Below, piece after piece: positions 44,092 to 54,027 of a stretch of DNA of 64,000 bases; position 1 is the first letter of the stretch; each line of letters opens with the position of its first letter. The stretch spans positions 1 to 64,000 of the forward strand of contig JAGUYG010000006.1 of NCBI GenBank assembly GCA_020061465.1. The letters run 5' to 3'. A program made the translations under genes and the position numbers. Below the pieces are notes generated by a model. It ran no database searches. It worked only from the letters and a program-made list of their open reading frames with translations, and was not told the DNA's origin. This stretch comes from Ignavibacteriales bacterium. Lineage in GTDB: Bacteria > Bacteroidota > Ignavibacteria > Ignavibacteriales > Ignavibacteriaceae.

Positions 44092-44770
44092 CTTTTGTCC
44101 CTTTCTTTACTACGGATAATAATTCGTCAATGCTTTCGTTGCTTAGTGCAATCGAACCGTCTGTCCAATTATAAACAAACGGCAAATTTTTTAATAAGAA
44201 ATTCAGCCTTCCGATGCCGTGAATACCGACATCGCTGCCAAGAATAGTTTTTAGTTTCGGGCAGTCGTCGTAATAAAATTCAAATTTTAATTGGTCAAAT
44301 TCTTTTTGATTGATAATTCCTTTTCTCAGGGCTTCCGAAGCATCTTTGAGATTTGGATAATTCAGCTTAAAAAATTTATAATATTTATGGCTTGTATCTA
44401 TTTTGCAAATCTCATATTCGCCTATTGGTGTACTGTTATCGCTTCTTTGCTGCTTCGGAGTATTTACATTTCTTCCGAAACTTGCTCTGTATTCTTTTAT
44501 AATAACGGTGTCCTCAAAAAGCTTGAGAACAAATGCCTTTCTTTCAACCAGGATATTCACATTATTAAGTGCCGAAAAACCTTTTTCTTCCATTGCTTCG
44601 GCTAAAGAAATTTCCCTTAAATTTAAAAGAATTCCGTAAACAATTACTCCCACTACAAAAATAACGATGCCGCCGCCGAAAAATAAAATATTTTTTAACG
44701 TTCCAAGATTTATTAAAGAGAACAACCTGCTCTTTTTTAATTTATTTCGAACATTGGTAGAATTATTCAT
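44078..44770 (-). CDS. L,D-transpeptidase-like (YkuD) protein, catalytic Cys replaced by Ser
   Basis: A 230-residue protein with an N-terminal membrane helix (residues 28-50). A YkuD domain follows, with NTPKQQRSDNSTPIGEYEI, the GIHGIGR stretch containing the catalytic His, and NWTDGSIALSNESIDEL. In this family the last motif is normally WT-x-GCIALSN with the catalytic Cys; the codon here is TCG (Ser), near 44152-44154. The enzyme may be inactive or use Ser. It is the first gene of a three-gene envelope group. A role in peptidoglycan crosslinking is inferred from family. Confidence 0.8.
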   Translation of the reverse strand: MNNSTNVRNKLKKSRLFSLINLGTLKNILFFGGGIVIFVVGVIVYGILLNLREISLAEAMEEKGFSALNNVNILVERKAFVLKLFEDTVIIKEYRASFGRNVNTPKQQRSDNSTPIGEYEICKIDTSHKYYKFFKLNYPNLKDASEALRKGIINQKEFDQLKFEFYYDDCPKLKTILGSDVGIHGIGRLNFLLKNLPFVYNWTDGSIALSNESIDELLSVVKKGTKVVIK

Positions 44771-44924
44771 CTATTAAAAATATTCTTGCTATTCGGGTAA
44801 CTTTAAGAGAATACTCATTTATATTTAAGTGTTGTAAGTTTTTAGATTAATTTTATTCTTTTATAATTTAACTAAAAAAACATTAATTTTTTATTGAAAT
44901 CATTCATAAAGAAGAATAAACATT

Positions 44925-46070
44925 GTGCGGGATAGATTCAACAGAACCATATTAAATTATTTATTCGTTGTATTTCCGCTGATTTATTCGACCATCGAAG
45001 CTCAAGTGAAAATAAAAGCCGCGGGCGATATTATGCTTGGTTCTGTTACGCCAAAAAGAATTATCCCCCCCGACAGCGGCAGAACATTCATTAATTCCGT
45101 TGCACCGTTAACAAAAAATGCACACATAATAATCGGAAATCTTGAAGGAACATTTATAAAAAATGGTATGAAGCCGCAAAAATGTTCCGAACAGTCGCGA
45201 AGCAAAAATACTTGTTACGAATTCGGGATGCCGCATTATCTTGCCCCTTCATTAAAAGAAATGGGATTTAATGTCCTAGGATTAGATAACAATCATTCCG
45301 AAGACTATGGCACTTCAGCATATAAATTTACCATCGACTTGTTAACCGATTTAGGAATTTCTGCTATACCAAAGAAAGGATTTAAAGAATTTTTAATAAA
45401 CGATAAAAAAATAATCGTGGTCGTTTTCGGTTTTTCTAACAATTCGTTCAAAATTACAGATATTGCTTTAGCCGATTCTCTAATCATCGGATTGAAATCA
45501 ACCTGCGATATTCTAATCGTGTCTTTTCACGGCGGTGCTGAAGGAAAGGATGCCGTTCATGTATCGAACGATGATGAATTTTTTCTTGGAGAACAGCGCG
45601 GAAATGTTTATGCATTTGCCCGCCGCGTAATTGATGCAGGAGCCGATTTGGTAATCGGACACGGTCCGCATGTACTCAGAAGCCTTGACTATTATAAGAA
45701 CAAACTTATCGCTTATTCGTTAGGTAATTTCTTAACATACGGAAACATAAGCATTACAGGAATTAACGGTGCAGCCGGCGTACTGGAAGTTGAACTTGAT
45801 GAAGATAACGGAAATTTTATTAGGGGAAAATTTATTCCGACAAGGCAGATTGACCGCGGATATCCTATTTACGACAAACAAAAAGAGGCGATTGGTCTGC
45901 TGACGAATTTATTAATGAAAATCAAACCGAAGCCAAAACTTTTAATAACCAATAATGGATTGATATATCCGATTGAACTGCTCAAACCAAAAATAAAACC
46001 TTGGAAGAGGTTAGGGAAAGAAAGATTAAAGCAAATGATTTTTCCGATGATTAGTATATTGGGAGATTAA
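44925..46070 (+). CDS. CapA/PgsA-family metallophosphatase-like exported protein
   Basis: A 381-residue protein with N-terminal hydrophobic signal (residues 8-27), then the CapA motifs AAGDIMLG, NLEGTF, LDNNHSEDYG, VSFHGGAEG and IGHGPHVLRSLDYYKNKLIAYSLGNFL. This family adopts a calcineurin-like fold and acts in poly-gamma-glutamate synthesis in some bacteria and in other envelope roles. The start is a GTG (44925) with AAGAAG upstream. It stands alone on the plus strand between two minus-strand groups. Confidence 0.87.
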   Translation: MRDRFNRTILNYLFVVFPLIYSTIEAQVKIKAAGDIMLGSVTPKRIIPPDSGRTFINSVAPLTKNAHIIIGNLEGTFIKNGMKPQKCSEQSRSKNTCYEFGMPHYLAPSLKEMGFNVLGLDNNHSEDYGTSAYKFTIDLLTDLGISAIPKKGFKEFLINDKKIIVVVFGFSNNSFKITDIALADSLIIGLKSTCDILIVSFHGGAEGKDAVHVSNDDEFFLGEQRGNVYAFARRVIDAGADLVIGHGPHVLRSLDYYKNKLIAYSLGNFLTYGNISITGINGAAGVLEVELDEDNGNFIRGKFIPTRQIDRGYPIYDKQKEAIGLLTNLLMKIKPKPKLLITNNGLIYPIELLKPKIKPWKRLGKERLKQMIFPMISILGD

Positions 46071-46089
46071 AATTAATAGCTAACCAAAA

Positions 46090-46310
46090 ATATCTGTCAA
46101 ATGACTCTTGGAGAAATTTTAATTTTGAATAAAGCACCAAATAATCCGAAGGATACTTTGGACAAAATCCAAATTATCCGTAGGATTTATGCTTGGTTTT
46201 CAACTATTTTGTTTATTGATATTTGAGTATTGTCCGAAGAACTCCTTGAGAGAATATTATTTGTGTTTTGTTTTTTGCAATTTGGAATTTTATATCTAAG
46301 ACACTTATCT
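46090..46310. repeat. AT-rich palindromic element with micro-insert
   Basis: A decayed relative of the 34353 element: CAAATGACT and CACCAAA near the left end, then TCCGAAGGATACTTTGGA (46145-46162), then TTTG-rich arms ending TTTTGCAATTTGGAATTTT. It fills most of the 330-base gap between the CapA-like gene and frr; no gene is seen there. Confidence 0.55.
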
Positions 46311-46346
46311 CAATTTAATTCTAAAAAGAATCTACATAACAACAAA

Positions 46347-46368
46347 TCCTTCATGAAAAACTGAAGGA
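46347..46368 (-). terminator. weak hairpin after frr
   Basis: TCCTTCA (46347-46353) and TGAAGGA (46362-46368) form a seven-pair stem 35 bases past the frr stop on the minus strand. The following bases are only moderately T rich, so termination is tentative. Confidence 0.4.
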
Positions 46369-46402
46369 CCTCCGAACATTCTCACCCAAAATAAAAGAGG
46401 AG

Positions 46403-46957
46403 TTAAACCTCCATAATTTCCTTCTCTTTGTGTTTAACAATCTCATCAATTAAGTGGATATGATCGTCGGTAAGCTTTTGAACTTCATGTTCGCCTGTTT
46501 TTAATTCGTCTTCGGAAATCTTTTTTTCTTTTTCTCTTTTTTTAAGATGCTCATTAGCATCCCGTCGAATATTCCGGATAGCAATTTTTGATTCTTCACC
46601 GAATTTCTTTATTAATTTAACGAAATCTCTTCGCCGCTCTTCGGTTAATGGAGGAACCGGTATTTTCAAATTTGTACCGTCACTAATCGGATTATATCCG
46701 AGGTTTGCTTCAAGAATTGCTTTTTCGATAGCCTGAACAACCGATTTATCCCACGGAGTTATCGACAAAGTATGGGAATCCAAAACCGATATATTTCCAA
46801 CCTGATGCAAGGGAGTGGGATTGCCATAATATTCTACCTTTACTCCATCCAACAAAGTAGTGGTTGCTTTGCCAGTTCTTACCTTTGCTAATTCACTTCT
46901 GAGAGCTTCGATCGATTTATCCATTCTGTGTTTAGCGTCTTTCAGTATTTCTTGCAT
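46403..46957 (-). CDS. frr: ribosome recycling factor
   Basis: The 184-residue protein dismantles the ribosome after termination. Family segments are intact: MDKSIEALRSELAKVRTGKAT, LLDGVKVEYYGNPTPL, ISVLDSHTLSITPWD, and the C-terminal LTEERRRDFVKLIKKFGEESKIAIRNIRRDAN run. It closes the conserved order rplM-rpsI-rpsB-tsf-pyrH-frr, 70 bases after pyrH. Confidence 0.98.
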   Translation of the reverse strand: MQEILKDAKHRMDKSIEALRSELAKVRTGKATTTLLDGVKVEYYGNPTPLHQVGNISVLDSHTLSITPWDKSVVQAIEKAILEANLGYNPISDGTNLKIPVPPLTEERRRDFVKLIKKFGEESKIAIRNIRRDANEHLKKREKEKKISEDELKTGEHEVQKLTDDHIHLIDEIVKHKEKEIMEV

Positions 46958-47027
46958 GTTGACCTCATCATTTTATTTTTGATCGAGCATAAAGAAATAA
47001 AGGAACAAGTTAATTGCGTAAAATTGA

Positions 47028-47774
47028 TTAATCCGGTTCTACTGTTTCAGCAGCTTCCTTATCGAAGATATAAGTTCCGACATTTTCGCCGCGTACAAGT
47101 CTAAGCAGATTATCCGGTACGTTCATATTGAATACAACCATAGGAAGATTATTTTCGCGGCATAAACTTACGGCAGTTAAATCCATCACCCGCAAATTTT
47201 TCTTAAGTATATCGATATAAGTAATGTTCTGAAACTTAAATGCATCGGGATTTTTTTCTGGGTCTGAGTCATAAACACCGTCAACCCTGGTTCCCTTGAT
47301 GATTACATCAGCTTGAATTTCAACAGCTCTTAAAGAAGCAGCCGTATCAGTGCTAAAATAAGGATGCCCTGTACCGGCACCAAAGATTACTACTCTTCCC
47401 TTTTCGAGATGTCTTTGTGCTCTTCGTCTAATATAAGGTTCGGCAATTTTTTCCATATTAATTGCGCTCATTAATCTGGTAAAAACTCCTTTTTTCTCAA
47501 TTGCATTTTGAAGCGCTAAGGAATTAATCATAGTAGCGAGCATACCCATTTGATCGCCGGTAACTCTGTCAATTCCCTGATCTCCGGCGTTTAAACCTCT
47601 GTAGATGTTTCCGCCGCCGATCACTATTCCAATTTGAACACCGGCATCGTGGACTTTTTTTACTTCGGTTGAAAAAAAGTTCAACACTTGCGGGTCTATT
47701 CCGTATCCTTTATCACCCATCAACGATTCCCCGCTTAGCTTTAGCAAAATCCTTTTAAACTTCAGTTTTTCCAT
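47028..47774 (-). CDS. pyrH: uridylate kinase
   Basis: The 248-residue hexameric amino-acid-kinase-fold enzyme makes UDP from UMP. Motifs [59 protein letters not shown] and [13 protein letters not shown] are all present. It sits between tsf and frr, with a terminator hairpin between tsf and pyrH. Confidence 0.98.
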   Translation of the reverse strand: MEKLKFKRILLKLSGESLMGDKGYGIDPQVLNFFSTEVKKVHDAGVQIGIVIGGGNIYRGLNAGDQGIDRVTGDQMGMLATMINSLALQNAIEKKGVFTRLMSAINMEKIAEPYIRRRAQRHLEKGRVVIFGAGTGHPYFSTDTAASLRAVEIQADVIIKGTRVDGVYDSDPEKNPDAFKFQNITYIDILKKNLRVMDLTAVSLCRENNLPMVVFNMNVPDNLLRLVRGENVGTYIFDKEAAETVEPD

Positions 47775-47895
47775 AAAATATTTTGAGTTGTAAGAAATTG
47801 TTTACTATTTAATATTTTCCCCGCAAAAGAAGATGTTGGGAAAAAACCGACGGAAAAATCAATAAACTATTTAAGAAATTAGTTTAAATATAAAA

Positions 47896-47922
47896 AAAGG
47901 TCTCAAATAATTTAAGACCTTT
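47896..47922 (-). terminator. rho-independent terminator after tsf
   Basis: On the minus strand AAAGGTCT (complement of 47915-47922) pairs with AGACCTTT (complement of 47896-47903) around an 11-base loop. TTTTTAT follows. It lies about 10 bases past the tsf stop. Confidence 0.8.
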
Positions 47923-47931
47923 GTATTAGTT

Positions 47932-48789
47932 TTATTTTTTTTCATCACCTAAGTGGAAGCGATGAAACGAGCTTATTTTAACCTCCACACCATGCTTCGA
48001 ATTGTATTCTTTCAGCAGCTCGCCGATAGATTTGGAATTATCTTTTATATAGGCTTGTTCAATTAAACAATTTTCCTGGTAAAATTTATTAAGCCTGCCG
48101 AGAGCAATTTTTTCAAGCATTGCTTCCGGTTTTCCTTCCTTTCGCGCCAGTTCTTTATAAATTTCTATTTCTTTATCAATAACCGGCTGTGGTACTTCTT
48201 CTCTATAGATACAAATCGGTTTCATGGCAGCAATTTGCATCGAAACATCTTTTGCAACTGCAGCGAAATCATTGGATGGATTTATCAGATTATCAAATTT
48301 AACAAGTACGCCTAACTTAGATCCTGGATGAACATAGTCAACTATGAAACCGTTGGGAGCCTCTGCAATTGCAAAGCGGGTTATTTGGGTTTTTTCACCG
48401 ACTTTTCCTATTACTTCGGTCAGCAGAATTTGCAGATCTTTGTTTTTTTCTAATAAATCTTCAACACTGGAGGGATGGTTTTTGAAAACGGCGTTAACTG
48501 TTTCCTTTCCGAAGTGTATGAAATCTTCGCTGTTAGCCACAAAATCAGTTTCGCAGTTAACTTCAACAATTACACCGGATTTTGCGTCATCCGATACCTT
48601 TGTAACGATCAGTCCTTCATTAGCGGTTTTCTCTGCTCTTTTTGCAGCTACGGCTGCGCCTTTCTTTCGAAGTATTTCGATAGCTTTTTCCACATCGCCG
48701 TCTGCTTCAACCAGCGCTTTTTTGCAATCCATCATACCGGCGCCGGTCTTCTGTCTTAATTCATTTACTTGTGCGGCAGTAATTACCAT
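47932..48789 (-). CDS. tsf: translation elongation factor Ts
   Basis: A 285-residue nucleotide-exchange factor for EF-Tu. The N-terminal UBA-like part VNELRQKTGAGMMDCKKAL and the VEVNCETDFVA motif (EF-Tu contact) are clear. The C-terminal region is typical (ALGRLNKFYQENCLIEQAYI). It starts 17 bases after rpsB. Length is normal. Confidence 0.98.
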   Translation of the reverse strand: MVITAAQVNELRQKTGAGMMDCKKALVEADGDVEKAIEILRKKGAAVAAKRAEKTANEGLIVTKVSDDAKSGVIVEVNCETDFVANSEDFIHFGKETVNAVFKNHPSSVEDLLEKNKDLQILLTEVIGKVGEKTQITRFAIAEAPNGFIVDYVHPGSKLGVLVKFDNLINPSNDFAAVAKDVSMQIAAMKPICIYREEVPQPVIDKEIEIYKELARKEGKPEAMLEKIALGRLNKFYQENCLIEQAYIKDNSKSIGELLKEYNSKHGVEVKISSFHRFHLGDEKK

Positions 48790-48806
48790 AAGTTTACCTC
48801 TCGAAT

Positions 48807-49670
48807 TTAGTTTTTGGAAGGAGAATCAGCCTCTGCCGGCTTTGAACTTTCTTCCTTCGGTTCTTCTTTTAATTTTCTTCGTCGTACTTCCGGTTTTTTC
48901 TCCGGTTTAGTTTCGTCTTTCATCTCTACTTCGCGTTCTTTTCTAATTCTTTCGGCTTCCGCAGCTTCTTCAGCCTTTATTTCTTTTGCTTTGGCGTTTC
49001 CTTCAATAACGGAGTCTGCCATAAATTTAATTATGAGTTCAATAGTTTTAACGGCATCGTCATTTGCGGGAATAATGTGGTCAACCTCATCGGGATCACA
49101 GTTTGTATCAACAATTGCAAAGACGGGGACATTCAACCGCTTTGCTTCTTTGATTGCGATTGATTCTTTCTTAATATCAACAACGAACATTGCCCCCGGT
49201 AATTTCGTCATTGTTTCAACGCCTTCAAGAACTTTTTTCAGTTTATCTTTTTCTCTTGAAAGAAACAGTCTTTCTTTCTTTGTTATTTTGTCGAAAGTAC
49301 CGTCTGTTTCTTGCTTTTCTATATTATTTAATCTTTTAATGCTTTTTCTGATTGTAGAGAAGTTAGTGAGCATACCGCCAAGCCACCGTTCGCAAACCCA
49401 GTTCGAATCGCATCTTTTTGATTCTGTTTCGATAATGTTCTTTGCCTGTTTCTTGGTACCGACAAAAAGAACTTTTCTTCCTTCAGAGACTAGTTTGCTT
49501 AGCTCTTCAGCACTTGAGGTTAATAAAGATTGAGTTTTTTTTAGGTCGATAATATGAATCCCATTTTTTTCCATGAAGATGTAAGGCTTCATTTTAGGAT
49601 TCCAGCGGCGGGTCAAATGACCAAAGTGGGCACCAGCTTCAATAAGCTGGGTCAGATCTATTTTTTTCAT
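48807..49670 (-). CDS. rpsB: 30S ribosomal protein S2
   Basis: A 287-residue protein starting [19 protein letters not shown], the family start; 21 upstream in-frame residues have no family match, so ATG 49670 with AGGAGA upstream is chosen. Motifs [38 protein letters not shown], and [26 protein letters not shown] appear in order. The last 55 residues are a Lys/Glu-rich tail that makes it longer than E. coli S2 (241). Confidence 0.97.
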   Translation of the reverse strand: MKKIDLTQLIEAGAHFGHLTRRWNPKMKPYIFMEKNGIHIIDLKKTQSLLTSSAEELSKLVSEGRKVLFVGTKKQAKNIIETESKRCDSNWVCERWLGGMLTNFSTIRKSIKRLNNIEKQETDGTFDKITKKERLFLSREKDKLKKVLEGVETMTKLPGAMFVVDIKKESIAIKEAKRLNVPVFAIVDTNCDPDEVDHIIPANDDAVKTIELIIKFMADSVIEGNAKAKEIKAEEAAEAERIRKEREVEMKDETKPEKKPEVRRRKLKEEPKEESSKPAEADSPSKN

Positions 49671-49687
49671 TATGTCTCCTGTTTTTA

Positions 49688-49749
49688 TCCCGTTTTTGCG
49701 GGAACTTCTACTTTCGTCATCTTTACCTTCCATCCCGATTTAACCGGGA
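49688..49749 (-). repeat. two small CCCG/CGGG hairpins upstream of rpsB
   Basis: TCCCG-N6-CGGGA at 49688-49703 and TCCCG-N7-CGGGA at 49733-49749 lie in the rpsI-rpsB gap. They could be an rpsI terminator/attenuator or part of an autoregulatory S2 leader; no known leader class is matched. Confidence 0.45.
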
Positions 49750-49791
49750 CACAGGGGATAAATCAGAAAGTATGAATGATTAGTTAAATAA

Positions 49792-50178
49792 TTATCGTTT
49801 AGAAAATTGAAATCTTTTTCGTGCTTTGGGCTGTCCGTATTTTTTTCGTTCAACCATACGCGGATCTCTTGTTAAAAGCCCTTCTTTTCTTAGAACCGGT
49901 TTTAAATCGGTATTTAGATCTACCAAAGCTCTCGCAATCCCTAATCTTATCGCCTGAGCCTGCCCTGTCGTTCCACCGCCACGAGTATTCACTAATACAT
50001 CATAGCTGCCCATAGTTTCGGTTACTTTGAACGGTTTTAAAATATCTTCACGACTTAGTAATTGGGGAAAAGCCTTTTCAAATTCTTTTCCGTTTACAGT
50101 AATATTTCCGCTGCCCGGTCTTAATATTACACGTGCTACAGATGTTTTTCTTCTTCCAACTTTGATATTATCAGCCAT
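49792..50178 (-). CDS. rpsI: 30S ribosomal protein S9
   Basis: A 128-residue protein starting near [17 protein letters not shown] and ending in the basic [17 protein letters not shown] tail that reaches the P-site tRNA. Hallmark [20 protein letters not shown] is intact. It follows rplM by 10 bases. Confidence 0.98.
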   Translation of the reverse strand: MADNIKVGRRKTSVARVILRPGSGNITVNGKEFEKAFPQLLSREDILKPFKVTETMGSYDVLVNTRGGGTTGQAQAIRLGIARALVDLNTDLKPVLRKEGLLTRDPRMVERKKYGQPKARKRFQFSKR

Positions 50179-50188
50179 TTTCTCCTCG

Positions 50189-50614
50189 TTATAAGCTTAA
50201 TAGTTCGGGCTTTTGTGCCGAATGGGGATGTGATTCCCCTCTGTATACTTTTAATTTTTTTATGAGCTTTCTCCCAAGCCGGTTTTTGGGAAGCATTCCT
50301 TTTACAGCGCTGTGAATTACATATTCTGGTTTTTTCGCCATAAGCTCTTCAAAACTTTTTACTTTCAAACCGCCCGGATAACCGGAATGATGAGTGTAAG
50401 TTTTAAGTAATTCCCGCTTGCCTGTTACTTTAACATGAGATGCATTCACCACAACAACAAAATCGCCGGTATCTGTATTAGGCGTAAAAATTGATTTGTT
50501 TTTACCCCTAATTACCCTTGCAATTTTTGAAGCTAAGCGACCCAAAATTTGATCCTTGGCATCTACCACATACCATTTTCTGTCGGCATCCTCGGTCTTA
50601 ATAAACCTTGTCAT
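50189..50614 (-). CDS. rplM: 50S ribosomal protein L13
   Basis: A 141-residue protein starting [19 protein letters not shown]; an in-frame ATG at 50629 would add five residues. Family segments [43 protein letters not shown] and the C-terminal [11 protein letters not shown] are present. It is the first gene of the ribosomal-protein group. Confidence 0.97.
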   Translation of the reverse strand: MTRFIKTEDADRKWYVVDAKDQILGRLASKIARVIRGKNKSIFTPNTDTGDFVVVVNASHVKVTGKRELLKTYTHHSGYPGGLKVKSFEELMAKKPEYVIHSAVKGMLPKNRLGRKLIKKLKVYRGESHPHSAQKPELLSL

Positions 50615-50777
50615 TTTCTCTTGTTTCACGCTGTATTTTCCTCCAAAAACCTATAATATTTTCAAAAAAAGTGTGGAAATTTAAGCCTATGTCTTCACAA
50701 AGTCAAGAAAAGTAAATAAGCAAATTTTCGAAACAAATATCATAACCTTTACTAAGCTGGTATTTGGGAGCGGTAAG

Positions 50778-51500
50778 TTAAAATATCGTTTCCCTAAATT
50801 TGAATGTCTTCAACATACCTAAAAAAACAAGAAGAAATGAATTGAAGCTATCTCTTCCCTTCACAATAAGTTTTAGGGTGAAGTCTTCATTGCTTTCAGT
50901 TCTGAAATAAAATATTTGTGAAACCTGTCCCTCTAATTCTTCTGGATCATTATAGTACACAGTGGCTCGTCTTAATTTAATATTGTGACTATACCTGTTA
51001 GGATTAAAGAGGAACTTTTCCCTCACCTCAAGATGGACGTAAGGGGGAGGCGATATACTGCTGCCTGCAGCCCAAAATGTTACTCCGTCTAATTTATTTT
51101 TTACATTCTGATCCAGATAAGTCCAGCCTGCAGGGTATTTAATTGAAACGTTGAGCGTACTCTCGCTGTAAATGTTTTGAAGTCCCGTAGTATCCGCTTC
51201 AGCTTCAATAAATATGGGGCGGTTTAGATTTACATTCTCCGGTCGTTCACTGGCTTCATTTGATTTTAGCGGTTCTTCTTTTATTCTATCTTCTGTTTCT
51301 CCGCTTGTTATTTTAGCCTCACCACCTTCCTGAATATAATTGGTAGAGATTTGCACATAAGGACTAACAACCGACGAAGGCTGAATAACCTTTTCGAACA
51401 AAAACGCCGCAGCCAAAAAGATAATTAAATGAAGAAGCAGCGAACCTGCAAATCCAAGCGGCAGAGTATTTTCACTATTTAGATTAATTAGAAAATTCAT
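50778..51500 (-). CDS. TonB-like anchored protein of unknown function
   Basis: The 240-residue product has one N-terminal membrane helix (LGFAGSLLLHLIIFLAAAFLF, residues 16-36) with the LLLHL pattern of TonB-type anchors. A disordered acidic linker (residues 55-95) and a periplasmic beta-rich domain follow. The C-terminal domain does not match the TonB TxD box family well. It stands alone between rplM and the plus-strand epimerase gene. It may be an energiser- or envelope-linked protein; no ExbB/ExbD is adjacent. Confidence 0.65.
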   Translation of the reverse strand: MNFLINLNSENTLPLGFAGSLLLHLIIFLAAAFLFEKVIQPSSVVSPYVQISTNYIQEGGEAKITSGETEDRIKEEPLKSNEASERPENVNLNRPIFIEAEADTTGLQNIYSESTLNVSIKYPAGWTYLDQNVKNKLDGVTFWAAGSSISPPPYVHLEVREKFLFNPNRYSHNIKLRRATVYYNDPEELEGQVSQIFYFRTESNEDFTLKLIVKGRDSFNSFLLVFLGMLKTFKFRETIF

Positions 51501-51645
51501 TGCAGTTAAAACTTAAACTAACATTCTTTTTATATCAAGATAGCAAATTATTCCGATTTATCTTTTCTGTCTTTTTACTCTTTTTTTTGAAGCCTTTAGC
51601 ATTTTATTTAATTTTGTTCATCTAATATTATCATTTTCAACCTAA

Positions 51646-52683
51646 ATGAAATTTTTAATAACAGGAGGTGCCGGATTCTTAGGAATAAATTTAATCCGGT
51701 ATCTTTACGGTAAAGAGCATGAAATAGTCTCGCTTGATATTGCCGATTTTGATTATCCCGATATGCTATCAAAAATAATAGCCGTTAAAGGTGATATCCG
51801 GAATGCAAGATTAGTCAATGACATAATGAAAGATATTGATATTGTTGTTCATTGTGCAGCGGCACTTCCGCTTTATAAACCTGCAGATATTTATTCTACA
51901 GATGTAGACGGAACGCGTACTCTTCTTGAGGCATTCGAAAAAAATAATGGACAGCGATTTATTCATATTTCTTCAACTGCAGTTTACGGTGTACCGGACC
52001 ACCATCCAATTTTCGAAGAGGATAAATTGGATGGTGTTGGAGACTATGGAAACGCAAAAATTTTAGCCGAAGAAGAATGTCTGGAACTTCGTTCGAAAGG
52101 TTATTGCGTCCCTATACTTCGACCAAAATCGTTTATCGGACCTGAAAGATTGGGCGTATTTCACTTGCTATATGATTGGGCAAAAGATGGTCACGGTTTC
52201 CCGATGATAGGCTCAGGGAATAACCGCTATCAATTGTTAGATGTAGAAGACCTATGCGAGGCAATTTATCTATGCGCAACACTCGATACAAAAATCGTAA
52301 ACGATACTTTTAACATCGGAGCCGAGGAATTTGAATCGATGAAAGAAGATTATCAGGCTGTATTGGATTATGCGGGATTTGGGAAAAAGATCGTCCCCTT
52401 GCCTGAAAAACCTGCAATCGCAATGTTGAAAATTTTGGAGTACCTGAAACTATCACCGCTTTATAAGTGGGTCTATGAAACAGCTTCTAAGGATTCTTTC
52501 GTCTCAATTGAAAAAGCAAAAAAAATATTGGGATTCAATCCTAAGTATTCTAATAAAGAAGCTCTGATTCGAAATTATAAGTGGTATATCGAACACTTAG
52601 ATGAATTTAAAAATAGAAGCGGAATTTCACATCGCGTACCATGGAAACAAGGAATTCTTTCCGCTGCAAAGCGGTTTTTTTAA
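51646..52683 (+). CDS. NAD-dependent sugar epimerase/dehydratase (extended SDR)
   Basis: A 345-residue protein with [10 protein letters not shown] (NAD site), [16 protein letters not shown] and the catalytic DYGNAK pair (Tyr-x3-Lys). It likely acts on a nucleotide sugar; the exact product cannot be read. It has no family partner beside it; the next gene (a deoxyhypusine-synthase-like enzyme) follows after 146 bases. ATG 51646 has no strong ribosome site. Confidence 0.87.
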   Translation: MKFLITGGAGFLGINLIRYLYGKEHEIVSLDIADFDYPDMLSKIIAVKGDIRNARLVNDIMKDIDIVVHCAAALPLYKPADIYSTDVDGTRTLLEAFEKNNGQRFIHISSTAVYGVPDHHPIFEEDKLDGVGDYGNAKILAEEECLELRSKGYCVPILRPKSFIGPERLGVFHLLYDWAKDGHGFPMIGSGNNRYQLLDVEDLCEAIYLCATLDTKIVNDTFNIGAEEFESMKEDYQAVLDYAGFGKKIVPLPEKPAIAMLKILEYLKLSPLYKWVYETASKDSFVSIEKAKKILGFNPKYSNKEALIRNYKWYIEHLDEFKNRSGISHRVPWKQGILSAAKRFF

Positions 52684-52829
52684 GCAAAAGAAATTAATTT
52701 AAATGAAGAAACAATTTTTAATCAAAATCATTTATACCTCTTATCTTGATGTTATTTTATGGGGAAGTTATCGTGATTTGAACAAGAAAAATAATTTTGA
52801 AATTAATTCTTAAAAGAAAGGAAGAGAGT

Positions 52830-53873
52830 ATGAATACCAAAAAAGATTTATTAAAAGAGGTAATCCGGCATATCGACATAAAGCAGCACAACGTTGTTGC
52901 ATTAGTCGATGCGATGGAACACATGGCATTTTCTGCGCGGGATTTAAACAGAGCAGCAAAAATTTATGAGATGATGCTGCAGGATAAAGAATGCGGCGTT
53001 ATTTTAACTCTTGCCGGAAGTTTATTCAGTGCAGGCTTGAAGAGAGTGGTTTACGATCTTGTAATGAATAATATGATCGATGCCATCGTTTCAACAGGCG
53101 CTATCATGGTCGACCAGGATTTCTTTGAAGCGTTAGGATTCAAACATTATAAGGGAACTCCTTACAGCGACGATAATTTACTTCGCGAGCTTCACATCGA
53201 TAGAATTTATGATACGTTCATCGACGAGGATGAATTAAGAATTTGCGACGATACTTGCGCTAAAATTTTCGACAGCCTCGAGCCAAAGCCGTATTCTTCA
53301 CGCGAGCTTCTTTGGGAATTTGGGAAATACCTTGAGAAGAATGGTGGACCTAAAGCTGATGATTCGGTTATTTGGGCTTGCTACAAAAAGAATGTACCAA
53401 TCTTCGTACCTGCTTTTTCAGACTGTTCGGCAGGATTTGGCTTTATAGTTCATCAAACTCAAAATCCCGACAAGCATGTATCGGTTGACTCGGCAAAAGA
53501 TTTTCTTGAGTTAACCAGGATTAAATTGAATTGTAAAGAAACAGGTATTTTCATGGTTGGCGGCGGCGTTCCGAAGAATTTTACGCAGGATATTGTTGTA
53601 GCGGCTGACATCCTGCAGGAAGATGCACCTATGCACAAGTATGCAATTCAAATTACTGTTGCTGATGTTAGAGACGGCGCTTTATCAAGCTCTACTTTAA
53701 AAGAAGCAAGCTCATGGGGAAAAGTTGAAACTACATTCGAACAGATGGTTTACTCCGAAGCAACTCTTGCTATGCCTTTGATTGCCGGATATGCTTATCA
53801 CAAAGGAGCTTGGAAGGAAAGAAAAGCAAGAGAGTTTCAAAAAATTTATCAAACAGAAACAATAGGGACTTAG
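52830..53873 (+). CDS. deoxyhypusine-synthase-like enzyme
   Basis: A 347-residue protein starting MNTKKDLLKE (AAAGGAAGAGAG upstream); the longer frame to 52797 is not supported. Family hallmarks are LTLAGSLFSAGLKRVV, AIVSTGAIMVDQDFFEALG, VPIFVPAFSDCSAGFGF, and the Lys-containing GGGVPKNF where the family's catalytic Lys sits. Bacterial members do not serve eIF5A and may make other polyamine products, such as homospermidine. A strong terminator follows the stop. Confidence 0.88.
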   Translation: MNTKKDLLKEVIRHIDIKQHNVVALVDAMEHMAFSARDLNRAAKIYEMMLQDKECGVILTLAGSLFSAGLKRVVYDLVMNNMIDAIVSTGAIMVDQDFFEALGFKHYKGTPYSDDNLLRELHIDRIYDTFIDEDELRICDDTCAKIFDSLEPKPYSSRELLWEFGKYLEKNGGPKADDSVIWACYKKNVPIFVPAFSDCSAGFGFIVHQTQNPDKHVSVDSAKDFLELTRIKLNCKETGIFMVGGGVPKNFTQDIVVAADILQEDAPMHKYAIQITVADVRDGALSSSTLKEASSWGKVETTFEQMVYSEATLAMPLIAGYAYHKGAWKERKAREFQKIYQTETIGT

Positions 53874-53890
53874 AAATAAAAAAAATCAAT

Positions 53891-53917
53891 GCCCGGATAA
53901 TCATATCCGGGTTTTTT
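53891..53917 (+). terminator. rho-independent terminator
   Basis: CCCGGATA (53891-53898), loop ATCA, TATCCGGG (53903-53910), then TTTTTTT. It lies just past the deoxyhypusine-synthase-like stop and separates it from trkA. Confidence 0.93.
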
Positions 53918-54027
53918 TCTTTTAAATCAACCGGCACAAAAATTTAATTAAATTTTATTCAATTGTTTTTACAATAATAAATAATGATTTTTGTGCCGTC
54001 TTTTAGAATATTTTGTACAAGGAATAT

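Noticed and set aside
46174-46188. TTATCCGTAGGATTT as another micro-insert copy
   Set aside because: Only half the motif remains and the rest does not align; counted as decay of the 46145 copy's neighbour.
52684-52829. A possible small gene between the epimerase and the deoxyhypusine-synthase-like gene
   Set aside because: Only short frames without ribosome sites; probably untranslated leader.
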